Assembly (NCBI RefSeq): GCF_031928785.1
Contig: NZ_JARQAL010000001.1
Strand: one strand, 5' to 3'
From: Enterococcus_C asini_A
GTDB taxonomy: Bacteria; Bacillota; Bacilli; Lactobacillales; Enterococcaceae
Length of the DNA: 64,000 nt
Position 1 is the stretch's first letter. Each line of letters opens with the position of its first letter. Positions 49,141 to 57,792 of the stretch are shown here, piece after piece. The notes under the pieces are model-generated. The model did no database searches, had not been told where the DNA came from, and saw only the letters and a program-made list of their open reading frames with translations. A program made the position numbers and the translations under genes.

Positions 49141-49883
49141 TTTTTCAACCTCCTTTTACAAATCAATAGACTAAGGGATAAGGTCGCCATTAGAACCAGT
49201 GATAGTAATAAGCTTGTGTCTAAAAGCGAAATGAGGGCAACCGTGACCCAGTGTTCACGGTTTAATTGAAAGGAATCAACTAAAAGTAAGCCATTACGAG
49301 GCAGTTGTAACATTAACGGAGCATTGGCTTCCCCAGACTGAACCGTACCCGCCTCAGTAGCCATGGCTTTGACGGAAGTGAATTTTTCAATTAATGCCGA
49401 TTGCAAATTTTGAATAATTGTCTCTGTTCCCCGTTGAAAGACAATCATGAATAAAAATAAAGTGACTAAACAAGAAATTAGCGGCAAAAAGAATTCTGCA
49501 AAAAGATGTAAGATGATTTTTCTTGGGGGAATGCCTAAGCGCTGACACGTTGCGAATTCTTGTTTTCGTTGCCGACAATACCGATAACTGAGAAAAGCTA
49601 GGGCGATGGCAAACAAAGTAGAGCACAGAAATAAAGCGAAGTTATAAAAAGGCACAATGCCATATAAATTATGTATTAGGTTGTCCAGCCACTTTTGATC
49701 TACTAAAGGAAGTTTTCCTTGATTCATGGCTTCAGATAGACCGGCACCTGTTTTGCTGACTACAGTTTTTAAGGTAGTGATCAAGAAAATCAAAGGCAAG
49801 AAGATTGCCAATAAACCTAAATAGCGATATAAAAAACTTCTGTGGTAGTTTAAACTGGCAAGTGCATGGATAATCCCGGTCAT
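49137..49883 (-). CDS. FtsX-like ABC-type permease
   Basis: 248 residues, four membrane helices: one near the N terminus (YLGLLAIFLPLIFLITT), then a pair around an FtsX-type cytoplasmic loop RKQEFATCQRLGIPPRKIILHLFAEFFLP, and one near the C terminus, with an extracellular stretch of about 60 residues before it. That is the layout of small MacB/FtsX permeases, which move signals or lipids rather than small solutes. GAGGTG precedes the ATG. Its partner is the Walker-A-less gene downstream; no full ATPase is adjacent. Confidence 0.72.
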   Translation of the reverse strand: MTGIIHALASLNYHRSFLYRYLGLLAIFLPLIFLITTLKTVVSKTGAGLSEAMNQGKLPLVDQKWLDNLIHNLYGIVPFYNFALFLCSTLFAIALAFLSYRYCRQRKQEFATCQRLGIPPRKIILHLFAEFFLPLISCLVTLFLFMIVFQRGTETIIQNLQSALIEKFTSVKAMATEAGTVQSGEANAPLMLQLPRNGLLLVDSFQLNREHWVTVALISLLDTSLLLSLVLMATLSLSLLICKRRLKK

Positions 49884-49994
49884 CTAATTCACCTCAATTC
49901 TATCAAATAGTATAAAACAGTTTTTTGAACAAAGTATGAATAAGCTGAGGTGAAAGACTAAAAAATAGGCAAATGTAAAAATAGTTGAAACAGC

Positions 49995-50028
49995 AAAAAA
50001 GGGTTGGAAAAAATTCCAACCCTTTTTG
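49995..50028. terminator. ltaS terminator
   Basis: Stem AAAAAGGGTTGGAA / TTCCAACCCTTTTT with loop AAAA; symmetric T and A runs, functional for the minus-strand ltaS. Confidence 0.9.
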
Positions 50029-50037
50029 TTTCCTTCA

Positions 50038-52164
50038 TTATTCTGCTGTAGTCTCTGGGGCAGTTGCGCCATGGATTTCTTGATAGGTTTTTGTTTGATA
50101 AAGATCCGTGGTGCTAACGCCATTGTGTTGGCTTAAGACGCTGGTGGAAGCAGAGCCGGCTTTTTCGGTTGCTTCTTTTAGTTTGGTTTCGGCATCTTTA
50201 TAGTTGAACTGGCTGTAATCCAATTCTTTTAAGCCACTCTTCGTGTAGAAGCGGAAGAGATCGCCACTATTGATCTGATCGGAAGTATCTAACTGTTTAG
50301 AAACTTTCTCTTTCAAGCTGTCCACTTCAGCTTGCTGTTCTTCTGTTGGAGCGGTGATTTCTGTTCCTGTAGCCGTGTCATACAAACTGCCTTTATGGTA
50401 AACGTACTTGTCAGAAACAAAGTCACCATTACGGAATGCAACCACTTGATCATGTTCTGGTGAAAGCAAGTCTTGACCTAATTGGATGTAGTTAGTCGTG
50501 TCAACCCCTAATAAGTGAAGCAAGGTTGGCAAAGCGTCCACTTGACCGCCGTAAGTATGATTAATCCCGCCGTTTGTTTGACCAGGAATGTGAATCATAT
50601 AAGGTACTTTTTGCATTTCGGCATTGTCGTAGCTCGTCCAAGTGTCTTCGGTTTTGCCTAACAATGGTGCCAACGCAGTGTTCCGACTTTCAGAAATCCC
50701 ATAGTGGTCACCGTATAAGACGATGACAGAGTTTTCGTATAAGCCGCTTGCTTTCAAGTAGTTAAAGAATTCTTCAACAGCAGAGTCTAAATAATTAGCC
50801 GTAGCGAAGTAACCATTAATCGTTTCGTCGTCGGTTTGGGCTAATGGGAAACCAGCTTCAGCTCCTGTAAATTGTGAATAAGGGAAGTGGTTTGACACAG
50901 CGATAAATTTCGCATAGAACGGTTGTTGCAATTGTTCCAAGTATTGGGCTGATTGTTCAAAGAATGGTTTGTCGTGCAACCCGTATTGGAATGAGTTGTC
51001 TTCATTTACATCAAAGTATTCTTTGCTAAAGAAGTAATCATAACCCCAGTGTTTGTATGTTTCATTACGATTCCAGAAAGTACCGTCATTGCCGTGGAAG
51101 ACCGCGGAAGTGTAGCCTTCAGTTTGTTTTAAGATATTTGGTGCAGACTCAAAGGTGTTCTTACCACCTAGCTGGGTCATCAATGCGCCTTGGTTTAGAC
51201 CAAACAAGGAATTGTCCATTAAGGTTTCCGCATCACTGGTCTTTCCGCCTTTGACCTGATGATAGAAATTATCAAAGGAGAAGGTTTCATTGGAATGGTA
51301 TAAGCTGTTAATAAAAGGCATAACTTCATGTTCTACGCCATTTTCATCTTTTAGCTTATAGTCAATTAAAAATTGTTGGGTGCTTTCTAAATGGATGTAA
51401 ATTACGTTTTTTCCTTTTGCTAAGCCAAATAACTCGTCATTAGGAGCGGCGTAGTGATCACTTACATAATCAGCAACTTCGTCCATATCATTGGCGGAAG
51501 CTTCTGCTCGGACTTGGCTCGCTTGGAAAGTTTGTACTCCGTCGTAAGCGGTAAAGGCGTTAATCCCCAGATATTTCACTAGGTAGTCTCGGGAGAAAGT
51601 CCGTGTTAAAAGTTCTGGACGATCAACTTCTGCCATAAAGAGATTCCCAAAGAAAATCATCACAGATAGAGTAGACATAGCAAAAGCCATCCGTGCTCGT
51701 ACAGGGCGTTCGTCCATGGTAATCTTTTTTCGAGCAAGCAAGACGACTAAAACTACTAAATCCACCCAATACAATACGTCGTGAATGCGGAACAAACGCA
51801 TGGCGCTTTCTCCTAAGCCACTGGCAACTTTTCCGGCACCTAAAATGGTATTGATGGTGATAAAGTCGGTGAATTCTCGGTAGTAAGAGATATTCGAGAA
51901 CAATAATAAAGTCATCAAGAAGTAAATTACCAACATGGTGATATAGGAAACTTTCGGCCGCTTCACATATAAGGCGATTGACAATAAGAATAAAGTAGTC
52001 GCAATCGGATTGATGAAGAGGATAAAGTATTGGCGCAAGCTTTCGATTCCCAGTTCAAATTCGAAGAGATACGCACAGATGTTTTTTACCCAGAATAAGA
52101 TGGCTAATAAGCTGAAGAATCCTAAACGGGTATTGAGAAATTTCGGTAGTTTAATCTTATTCAA
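50038..52164 (-). CDS. ltaS: Lipoteichoic acid synthase
   Basis: About 708 residues. Five N-terminal membrane helices (1-200) are followed by an extracellular alkaline-phosphatase-like domain: metal Glu in IYIHLESTQQF, nucleophile Thr in VKGGKTSDAETL, HGNDGTFWNR, FIAVSNHFPYS and YGDHYGISES. It polymerises glycerolphosphate from phosphatidylglycerol on the outer face of the membrane. I prefer TTG 52164; an ATG at 52176 abuts its only possible SD. The C-terminal 100 residues are charged and helical. Monocistronic, divergent from the methyltransferase gene. Confidence 0.92.
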   Translation of the reverse strand: MNKIKLPKFLNTRLGFFSLLAILFWVKNICAYLFEFELGIESLRQYFILFINPIATTLFLLSIALYVKRPKVSYITMLVIYFLMTLLLFSNISYYREFTDFITINTILGAGKVASGLGESAMRLFRIHDVLYWVDLVVLVVLLARKKITMDERPVRARMAFAMSTLSVMIFFGNLFMAEVDRPELLTRTFSRDYLVKYLGINAFTAYDGVQTFQASQVRAEASANDMDEVADYVSDHYAAPNDELFGLAKGKNVIYIHLESTQQFLIDYKLKDENGVEHEVMPFINSLYHSNETFSFDNFYHQVKGGKTSDAETLMDNSLFGLNQGALMTQLGGKNTFESAPNILKQTEGYTSAVFHGNDGTFWNRNETYKHWGYDYFFSKEYFDVNEDNSFQYGLHDKPFFEQSAQYLEQLQQPFYAKFIAVSNHFPYSQFTGAEAGFPLAQTDDETINGYFATANYLDSAVEEFFNYLKASGLYENSVIVLYGDHYGISESRNTALAPLLGKTEDTWTSYDNAEMQKVPYMIHIPGQTNGGINHTYGGQVDALPTLLHLLGVDTTNYIQLGQDLLSPEHDQVVAFRNGDFVSDKYVYHKGSLYDTATGTEITAPTEEQQAEVDSLKEKVSKQLDTSDQINSGDLFRFYTKSGLKELDYSQFNYKDAETKLKEATEKAGSASTSVLSQHNGVSTTDLYQTKTYQEIHGATAPETTAE

Positions 52165-52372
52165 TGGAAGGTCCATCCTTTTTTATTTGTCTAGTTTATG
52201 AAAAGCATTTTCAATCGTTACATCATCTTTACATTTTACTAGTCCAAAAATCCGGTGTCAATTGAAAGTAAGCGGTTGGTCTAGAATTAACTTTTTCTTT
52301 ACTATCCCCGAGACTAGCGGATAGAACAAGGAGTTTGGTATACTGAGGGGTAGAAATCAAAGGATGTGGAAC

Positions 52373-53539
52373 ATGGTGCTAAAAGTCAAAAAAAGTGCAG
52401 AGAAAAAGTTTCGAAAAGGTTATCCCTTAATTCAGGAAGAAGACCTATTCGACTTTCCTAAAACCCGCCAGTGGGTGGAGTTTTGTGACCATACCGGGGC
52501 TTATTTGGCTACCGGTTACTTAGGCAGCCAAAATAAAGGTGTAGGTTGGCTCATTAGTTGGAGTAAAGAAGTGATTGACGAGTCCTTTTTTACCAATCGC
52601 TTTCAAATTGCTAAAGCACGGCGGAAGTCTTATTATCATGATAAAACGACCACGGCTTTTCGCATTTTTAATGGAGAAGGAGACGGCTTAGGTGGCGTTA
52701 CGGTGGACTTGTATGGAGAGTATGCCTTGTTTTCCTGGTACAACGAGACGTTGTATAGCCATCGAGAAATGTTACTAGCCGCTTTTATAAAAGCTTATCC
52801 CGAAATTTTAGGGATTTATGAAAAAGTCCGTTTTCCAGCTTCTAATGTACCTGAAAGTCAGCACGTTCAAGGACAAGAAGCTCCAGAGCCACTTTTCATT
52901 AAAGAAAATGGCATTCACTACGCAGTTTATTTAAACGAAGGCTTAATGACTGGTATCTTTTTGGATCAAAAAGAAGTGCGCGGGCGACTAGCTACAGGTC
53001 TTGCCCAAGGGAAACGAGTTTTAAACATGTTTAGCTATACTGGGGCTTTTTCTGTGGCAGCAGCCATGGGAGGAGCGGTGGCGACAACCAGCGTAGATTT
53101 AGCCAAGCGCAGTTTAGCCAAAACCCAAGAACAATTTGCAGCCAATGGCATTGATCCTGAAAGCCAAAAGGTTCATGTAATGGATGTCTTTAGCTATTTT
53201 GCTTACGCCAAGAAAAAGGGACTGCTCTTTGATGTAATCGTTTTGGATCCCCCGAGTTTTGCTCGCAATAAGAAACAAGTTTTTTCTGTACACAAAAATT
53301 ATGGGGAATTAATCAAAGATAGCTTGCCGATTTTAGCTCCTGGTGGGATGATTATCGCTTCTACCAATGCAGCCAATCTCAGCCGGGAACGTTTTAAAAA
53401 GAATATTGAAACTGCTTTTAAAGAATCGGGGGCTAAGTTTACTTTATTGGAAGAGCACCATCTGCCAGAAGATTTTGGATTGTCAGCTGCTTTTCCTGAA
53501 GGGGATTATTTAAAAGTGTATTTCTATCAAGTGGATTAA
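52373..53539 (+). CDS. Class I rRNA large subunit methyltransferase (RlmI-like)
   Basis: 388 residues. N-terminal PUA domain (KKFRKGYPLIQEEDL...GAYLATGYLG), a middle EEHEE-like part, then a Rossmann SAM domain with LNMFSYTGAFSVAAAMGG, TSVDLAKRSL and the catalytic VLDPPSFARNKK. RlmI makes m5C1962 in 23S rRNA; related enzymes modify other sites. ATG 52373 has AAAGGA at the right distance; the earlier ATG 52364 abuts it. TATACT at 52341-52346 is the likely -10. Head of a three-gene unit with aroD and ybaK. Confidence 0.87.
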   Translation: MVLKVKKSAEKKFRKGYPLIQEEDLFDFPKTRQWVEFCDHTGAYLATGYLGSQNKGVGWLISWSKEVIDESFFTNRFQIAKARRKSYYHDKTTTAFRIFNGEGDGLGGVTVDLYGEYALFSWYNETLYSHREMLLAAFIKAYPEILGIYEKVRFPASNVPESQHVQGQEAPEPLFIKENGIHYAVYLNEGLMTGIFLDQKEVRGRLATGLAQGKRVLNMFSYTGAFSVAAAMGGAVATTSVDLAKRSLAKTQEQFAANGIDPESQKVHVMDVFSYFAYAKKKGLLFDVIVLDPPSFARNKKQVFSVHKNYGELIKDSLPILAPGGMIIASTNAANLSRERFKKNIETAFKESGAKFTLLEEHHLPEDFGLSAAFPEGDYLKVYFYQVD

Positions 53540-53564
53540 CGAGTGAAAAAGGGGAGGATTCCTG

Positions 53565-54335
53565 ATGAAATTTACCATTAAAAATCAGGTTTTTGGTGAA
53601 GGCGTGCCAAAAATCTGTGTGCCTTTAGTTGCTACTACTAAAGAAGGGTTAGTTAAAGAAGCTCAGCTTGCCAAAGACAGCACCTGTGAAGTGGTGGAAT
53701 GGCGAGGAGATTTATTTGAAGCGGTTCATGACGTAGAGGCGGTATTAGCCACGTTAGAAGAATTGCGGAAAATATTAGCAGAAAAACTCTTGCTCTTTAC
53801 TTTTCGAACGATTGAAGAAGGAGGCAAGCGGGAGTTTTCATTGCGGGAGTACCAAGGGCTCTATGAAGCTGTCGCCGAAAGTCAGCAAGTAGATATGCTT
53901 GATGTGGAGCTGGGAGTAGCGGAGTTTTTAGGCCGTGGTTTTATCCAAAAGCTAAAGGCTCGCAAGATGGTGATCGTGATGAGTTATCATAATTTTGACA
54001 AGACACCAGCCGATGGCGAGATGGTCTTAAAAGTCAGCGTGATGAAACAATTTGGAGCCGATATGGGGAAAATCTCAGTGATGCCTCATTCCTTAAAAGA
54101 TGTACTGGGCTTGATGAATTTATCGGTGAAGTTGCAAGGCCTAGTAGAATTGCCACTGATTTTGATTTCCATGGGTGATTTAGGCAAGACTACCCGGATA
54201 TCAGGAGAGCTAATCCAGTCGGTGATGACCTTTGGGGCGTTAACTACAGCCTCTGCGCCGGGACAAATTCCTGTAGAAGAATTGCGAAATGTCTTAAATG
54301 TTATGAAGTTAGAAAAGAGTGAGGAACATGGCTAA
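53565..54335 (+). CDS. aroD: 3-dehydroquinate dehydratase, type I
   Basis: 256 residues, TIM barrel. Catalytic His in IVMSYHNFDKTP and Schiff-base Lys in ADMGKISVMPHS; also CEVVEWRGDLF and ISMGDLGKTTRISGE. It dehydrates 3-dehydroquinate to 3-dehydroshikimate. GGGGAGG lies upstream of the ATG. It is isolated from other aro genes, lying between a methyltransferase and a tRNA-editing enzyme; its end overlaps ybaK by 8 bases. Confidence 0.93.
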   Translation: MKFTIKNQVFGEGVPKICVPLVATTKEGLVKEAQLAKDSTCEVVEWRGDLFEAVHDVEAVLATLEELRKILAEKLLLFTFRTIEEGGKREFSLREYQGLYEAVAESQQVDMLDVELGVAEFLGRGFIQKLKARKMVIVMSYHNFDKTPADGEMVLKVSVMKQFGADMGKISVMPHSLKDVLGLMNLSVKLQGLVELPLILISMGDLGKTTRISGELIQSVMTFGALTTASAPGQIPVEELRNVLNVMKLEKSEEHG

Positions 54336-54816
54336 AAAGAAATTGCCAAAGACCAATGCCATTCGACAAGTGGAACAAAAAAAGATTGCCTACAGAGAAT
54401 ACACCTATGAGTGGAAAGAAGACGATTTGGGAGCAGACCACGTAATTAAAGAAACCCATGTGAATCCGGAAATTTTATTTAAAACATTAGTGGCAGTAGG
54501 CAATGTCACTGGACCGATTGTGGCAGTGATTCCCGGCAATCGTGAATTGGACTTAAAAAAAATTGCCAAAGCCAGTGGCAATAAAAAAGTAGAAATGTTG
54601 CATTTGCGAGACTTAGAAGCGACTACTGGCTATATTCGTGGGGGCTGTTCACCGGTGGGGATGAAGAAACGCTTCCCTACTTTTATCCATGACAGTGCTT
54701 TGAATTATCCGGGAATGATTGTTTCAGCAGGGAAACGAGGCTTGCAAATGGAGTTGGCGCCAAAGGACTTAGCCAGTATTACAGGAGCTAGTTTTGTGGA
54801 TTTAATAGCAGAATAG
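54328..54816 (+). CDS. ybaK: Cys-tRNA(Pro) deacylase YbaK/EbsC
   Basis: 162 residues, the standard YbaK length. ADHVIKETHVNPEILFKTLV, VIPGNRELDLKKIAKAS and TTGYIRGGCSPVGMKKRFPTFI with the final SAGKRGLQMELAP are the family signatures; Lys and Gly in the GGCSPVG loop shape the editing site. It hydrolyses mischarged Cys-tRNA(Pro). EbsC is the enterococcal name. ATG 54328 is inside the end of aroD, so translation is coupled. Confidence 0.93.
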   Translation: MAKKKLPKTNAIRQVEQKKIAYREYTYEWKEDDLGADHVIKETHVNPEILFKTLVAVGNVTGPIVAVIPGNRELDLKKIAKASGNKKVEMLHLRDLEATTGYIRGGCSPVGMKKRFPTFIHDSALNYPGMIVSAGKRGLQMELAPKDLASITGASFVDLIAE

Positions 54817-54819
54817 ATT

Positions 54820-54863
54820 AAAGAGGGATGGCAAGATTTTTTGGCCATCCCTCTTTGACTTTT
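54820..54863. terminator. Bidirectional terminator, ybaK / flavoprotein gene
   Basis: Stem AAAGAGGGATGGC / GCCATCCCTCTTT, followed by ACTTTTT on the plus strand and A/T-rich sequence on the other; its end touches the stop of the convergent gene. Confidence 0.85.
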
Positions 54864-56125
54864 TACCCCCAATACCCCGCAATCTCAGCAGCGTGAATGC
54901 CGGCAACGTGTCCGGTGCACAATGCGGCGGTAATATTGTAACCACCGGTGTAGCCATTAATGTCCAATACTTCTCCTGCAAAAAATAGCCCAGCACAAAG
55001 TTTGCTTTCTAATGTTTTTGGTACGACTTCTTTTAACGCCACACCCCCTGCGGTTACGAAGGCTTTTTCCAAACCAATGGTACGCTGAATGGTAATGGGA
55101 AAGGCTTTTAACAAATTAACTAACTGTTGCACTTGACTTTTGTTCGTCTCAAAGCCTGTAGTTTCCATCAGTTCACAGCGAGTAAGAAAATAGTGGAGCA
55201 GTCGTTCTGGAACAAGACCCGCCAAAGCATTTTTTACTTGTTTTTTAGTTTGCAGTTGTTGCTCTAATTGGCTAAGTAATGCTGAGGAATCAATCTTTGG
55301 CAAGCTATCCAAGGAGACGAGGACAGCCTCATTGGTTTCTCGCAATTGCCGATTGATAAAATAGGCACAGCGTAAAGCCGCTGGACCCGATAGACCAAAA
55401 TGGGTAAAGAGTAGGTCCATTTCTTGAGTAATAATTTTTTTCCCTGCTGGTGATAGAACTGATAAAGCAACGTCTTGTAAGGAAAGACCTTGTAAAGTGC
55501 CAGCTTTAATAAAAGGTTCTTCAGAAACCAAAGGCGCCTCTGTAGCAAATAAAGGCGTGATGCTATGACCGACACCTTTGGCAAAGAGGTAGCCATCACC
55601 AGTAGAACCAGTTCCGGGATAAGTTTTGCCACCAGTGGTAATAATGACACAACTGGCAGCAATATCTCCTGTTTCACAGCGTACCCCTTGAATTTCATTG
55701 TCTTTAGTAATCAGTTTCGTTACAGGACAATTGAACTGTAATTCCACACCCACTTCTACGGCAGCATTAACCAAAGTATCCACAATTGTTTTTGAACGGT
55801 CACTTACCGGAAACATCCGACCGTGGTCTTCTTCTTTTAAAGGAATATTATGACTGGCAAAAAAAGCCATAATGTCCTGATTATTCCATTGAGCAAAGGT
55901 GGAGTAAAGAAAGCGACCGTTACCAGGAATGTGTTCAATCAATTCTGCTTCTGGGCGATTGTTCGTGACATTGCACCGACCGCCACCAGTCATTCGTAGT
56001 TTTTTTCCCGGTTTTTTATTTTTTTCTAAAAGGAGTACTGAAGCACCTTGTTGCCCTGCGGCAATGGCGGACATTAAGCCAGCGGGGCCGGCACCAATCA
56101 CAATGACATCATATTTTTTTTCCAT
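54863..56125 (-). CDS. HI0933-family NAD(P)/FAD-dependent oxidoreductase
   Basis: 420 residues. Dinucleotide fold VIVIGAGPAGLMSAIAAGQQG, the family tag KLRMTGGGRCNVTNN, ITTGGKTYPGTGSTGDGY and GEVLDINGYTGGYNI at the C terminus where FAD ends. The family (BaiN/YtfP-like) has no settled substrate in most bacteria; a role in flavin-linked reduction of a lipid or quinone is possible. An ATG at 56125 is used, without a strong SD (GATGTG). Single gene, convergent with ybaK. Confidence 0.87.
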   Translation of the reverse strand: MEKKYDVIVIGAGPAGLMSAIAAGQQGASVLLLEKNKKPGKKLRMTGGGRCNVTNNRPEAELIEHIPGNGRFLYSTFAQWNNQDIMAFFASHNIPLKEEDHGRMFPVSDRSKTIVDTLVNAAVEVGVELQFNCPVTKLITKDNEIQGVRCETGDIAASCVIITTGGKTYPGTGSTGDGYLFAKGVGHSITPLFATEAPLVSEEPFIKAGTLQGLSLQDVALSVLSPAGKKIITQEMDLLFTHFGLSGPAALRCAYFINRQLRETNEAVLVSLDSLPKIDSSALLSQLEQQLQTKKQVKNALAGLVPERLLHYFLTRCELMETTGFETNKSQVQQLVNLLKAFPITIQRTIGLEKAFVTAGGVALKEVVPKTLESKLCAGLFFAGEVLDINGYTGGYNITAALCTGHVAGIHAAEIAGYWG

Positions 56126-56166
56126 AGCTACACATCCTATTTTGATTAATTCCGAACTTTTAACAG

Positions 56167-56181
56167 AAAATTCTAAAAATT
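56167..56181 (+). promoter_or_regulatory. Possible CodY-like box upstream of gdhA
   Basis: AAAATTCTAAAAATT matches the CodY consensus at 12 of 15 positions. It lies 83 bases before gdhA, a nitrogen-metabolism gene. Confidence 0.42.
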
Positions 56182-56263
56182 AGTATTTTTTTTTAACATG
56201 GTGAGGGCAGAATCTGGTAGAATAAAAAAGCAAACTATTTATTACATAATGGGGGGACAATTC

Positions 56264-57604
56264 ATGACAGTAGATTACGTGCAAGCAATCAAAGAACAAC
56301 TACATGAAAAAGATAGTAACCAAACGGAATTTCTCCAGGCAGTGGACGAGTTTTTAGCCACGGTCACACCTTTTCTAGAAAAACATCCGGAATACGAAGA
56401 AAATAACCTATTGGCGATTTTAACAGAACCAGAACGTTTGATTCAATTTCGGGTACCTTGGCAAGATGATCAAGGAAAATGGCAAGTCAACCGTGGGTAT
56501 CGGATTCAATTTAACTCTGCTTTAGGTCCTTATAAAGGTGGCTTGCGTTTTCATCCTAGCGTGAATTTGTCCATTTTGAAATTTTTAGCTTTTGAGCAAA
56601 TTTTCAAAAATGCCTTAACAGGTCTGCCAATTGGTGGGGGAAAAGGTGGTGCTGATTTTGATCCTAAGGGCAAGTCCGATGGGGAAATCATGCGCTTTTG
56701 CCAAAGCTTTATGACGGAGCTTTCAAAACACATTGGACCGAACTTAGACGTACCTGCCGGTGACATCGGTGTTGGTGGTCGGGAAATTGGCTATCTTTTT
56801 GGCCAATACAAACGCCTTTGTCAATATGATGCCGGAGTTCTAACTGGGAAACCCCTAAGCTTCTGGGGGAGCTTGATTCGAACGGAAGCTACCGGTTACG
56901 GTGTAGTCTATTTTGTCAATCACTTGTTAGCATACAACAAGGATAGCTTTGAAGGCAAACGAGTCTTAGTTTCCGGTTCGGGAAATGTGGCGATTTATGC
57001 CATTGAAAAATTACAACAACTAGGTGCTACCCCAATTTCTTGTTCTGATTCTAATGGAACAATTATTGACGAAGCTGGTATTGATTTGGACTTGTTAAAA
57101 GAAATCAAAGAAGTGAAACGAGAACGCTTGACGGCTTACAAAGAGGCAAGACCTGAAGCGATTTATGTAGAAGGTTCTCTGTGGGATCAAGATGTGGCAG
57201 CAGAGATTGCTTTGCCTTGTGCTACTCAAAATGAAATCAATTTAGAACAAGCAAAACAATTGGTGAAAAATGGTGTCAAAGTTGTGGCAGAAGGAGCGAA
57301 TATGCCGGCAACTTTGGAAGCTGCCGAGTACTTTATTGACAACCAGGTACATTACTGTCCTGGCAAAGCGGCTAACGCTGGTGGTGTGGCGGTCTCTGCC
57401 TTAGAAATGAGCCAAAATTCCCAACGCTTAACTTGGAGCAAAGAAGAAGTAGACCAACGCTTAGAAGATATTATGAAAAATATCTATGAAACGTGTCGTG
57501 ATACAGCCAAAGAATATGATGCAGAAAATAATTATATGTTAGGAGCCAATATCGCTGGTTTTGCAAACGTAGCGCAAGCGATGTTGCAACAAGGATTGGT
57601 ATAA
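56264..57604 (+). CDS. gdhA: NADP-type glutamate dehydrogenase
   Basis: 446 residues, hexameric class. Substrate Lys in GPYKGGLRFHP, catalytic region GLPIGGGKGGADFDPKG and DVPAGDIGVGGREIG, the Rossmann VLVSGSGNVAIYAIEKL, and EGANMPATLEA. The Ser at the adenosine 2'-phosphate site (SCSDSNG) suits NADP. It aminates 2-oxoglutarate. ATG 56264 follows GGGGGGAC; the longer frame from 56198 is rejected. Monocistronic. Confidence 0.94.
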   Translation: MTVDYVQAIKEQLHEKDSNQTEFLQAVDEFLATVTPFLEKHPEYEENNLLAILTEPERLIQFRVPWQDDQGKWQVNRGYRIQFNSALGPYKGGLRFHPSVNLSILKFLAFEQIFKNALTGLPIGGGKGGADFDPKGKSDGEIMRFCQSFMTELSKHIGPNLDVPAGDIGVGGREIGYLFGQYKRLCQYDAGVLTGKPLSFWGSLIRTEATGYGVVYFVNHLLAYNKDSFEGKRVLVSGSGNVAIYAIEKLQQLGATPISCSDSNGTIIDEAGIDLDLLKEIKEVKRERLTAYKEARPEAIYVEGSLWDQDVAAEIALPCATQNEINLEQAKQLVKNGVKVVAEGANMPATLEAAEYFIDNQVHYCPGKAANAGGVAVSALEMSQNSQRLTWSKEEVDQRLEDIMKNIYETCRDTAKEYDAENNYMLGANIAGFANVAQAMLQQGLV

Positions 57605-57628
57605 GCCAAAATTGAAAAAACTAAAACA

Positions 57629-57683
57629 GCCCTCACTACTTGTCTAGTCAAGCACGACAGGCCCGTGGTGAGGGCATTTTTTT
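57629..57683 (+). terminator. gdhA terminator
   Basis: Long hairpin with outer stem GCCCTCAC / GTGAGGGC and T7 tail. Confidence 0.85.
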
Positions 57684-57792
57684 AATGGAAAGAGCTATTT
57701 TACAACAGCTCATGCTTGAAAAAAGCCGCTGAAAAACGTAAAGTATTAAGTGTAACGAAGACGACAGTCTAATAATTTTAGGAGGAACAAAA

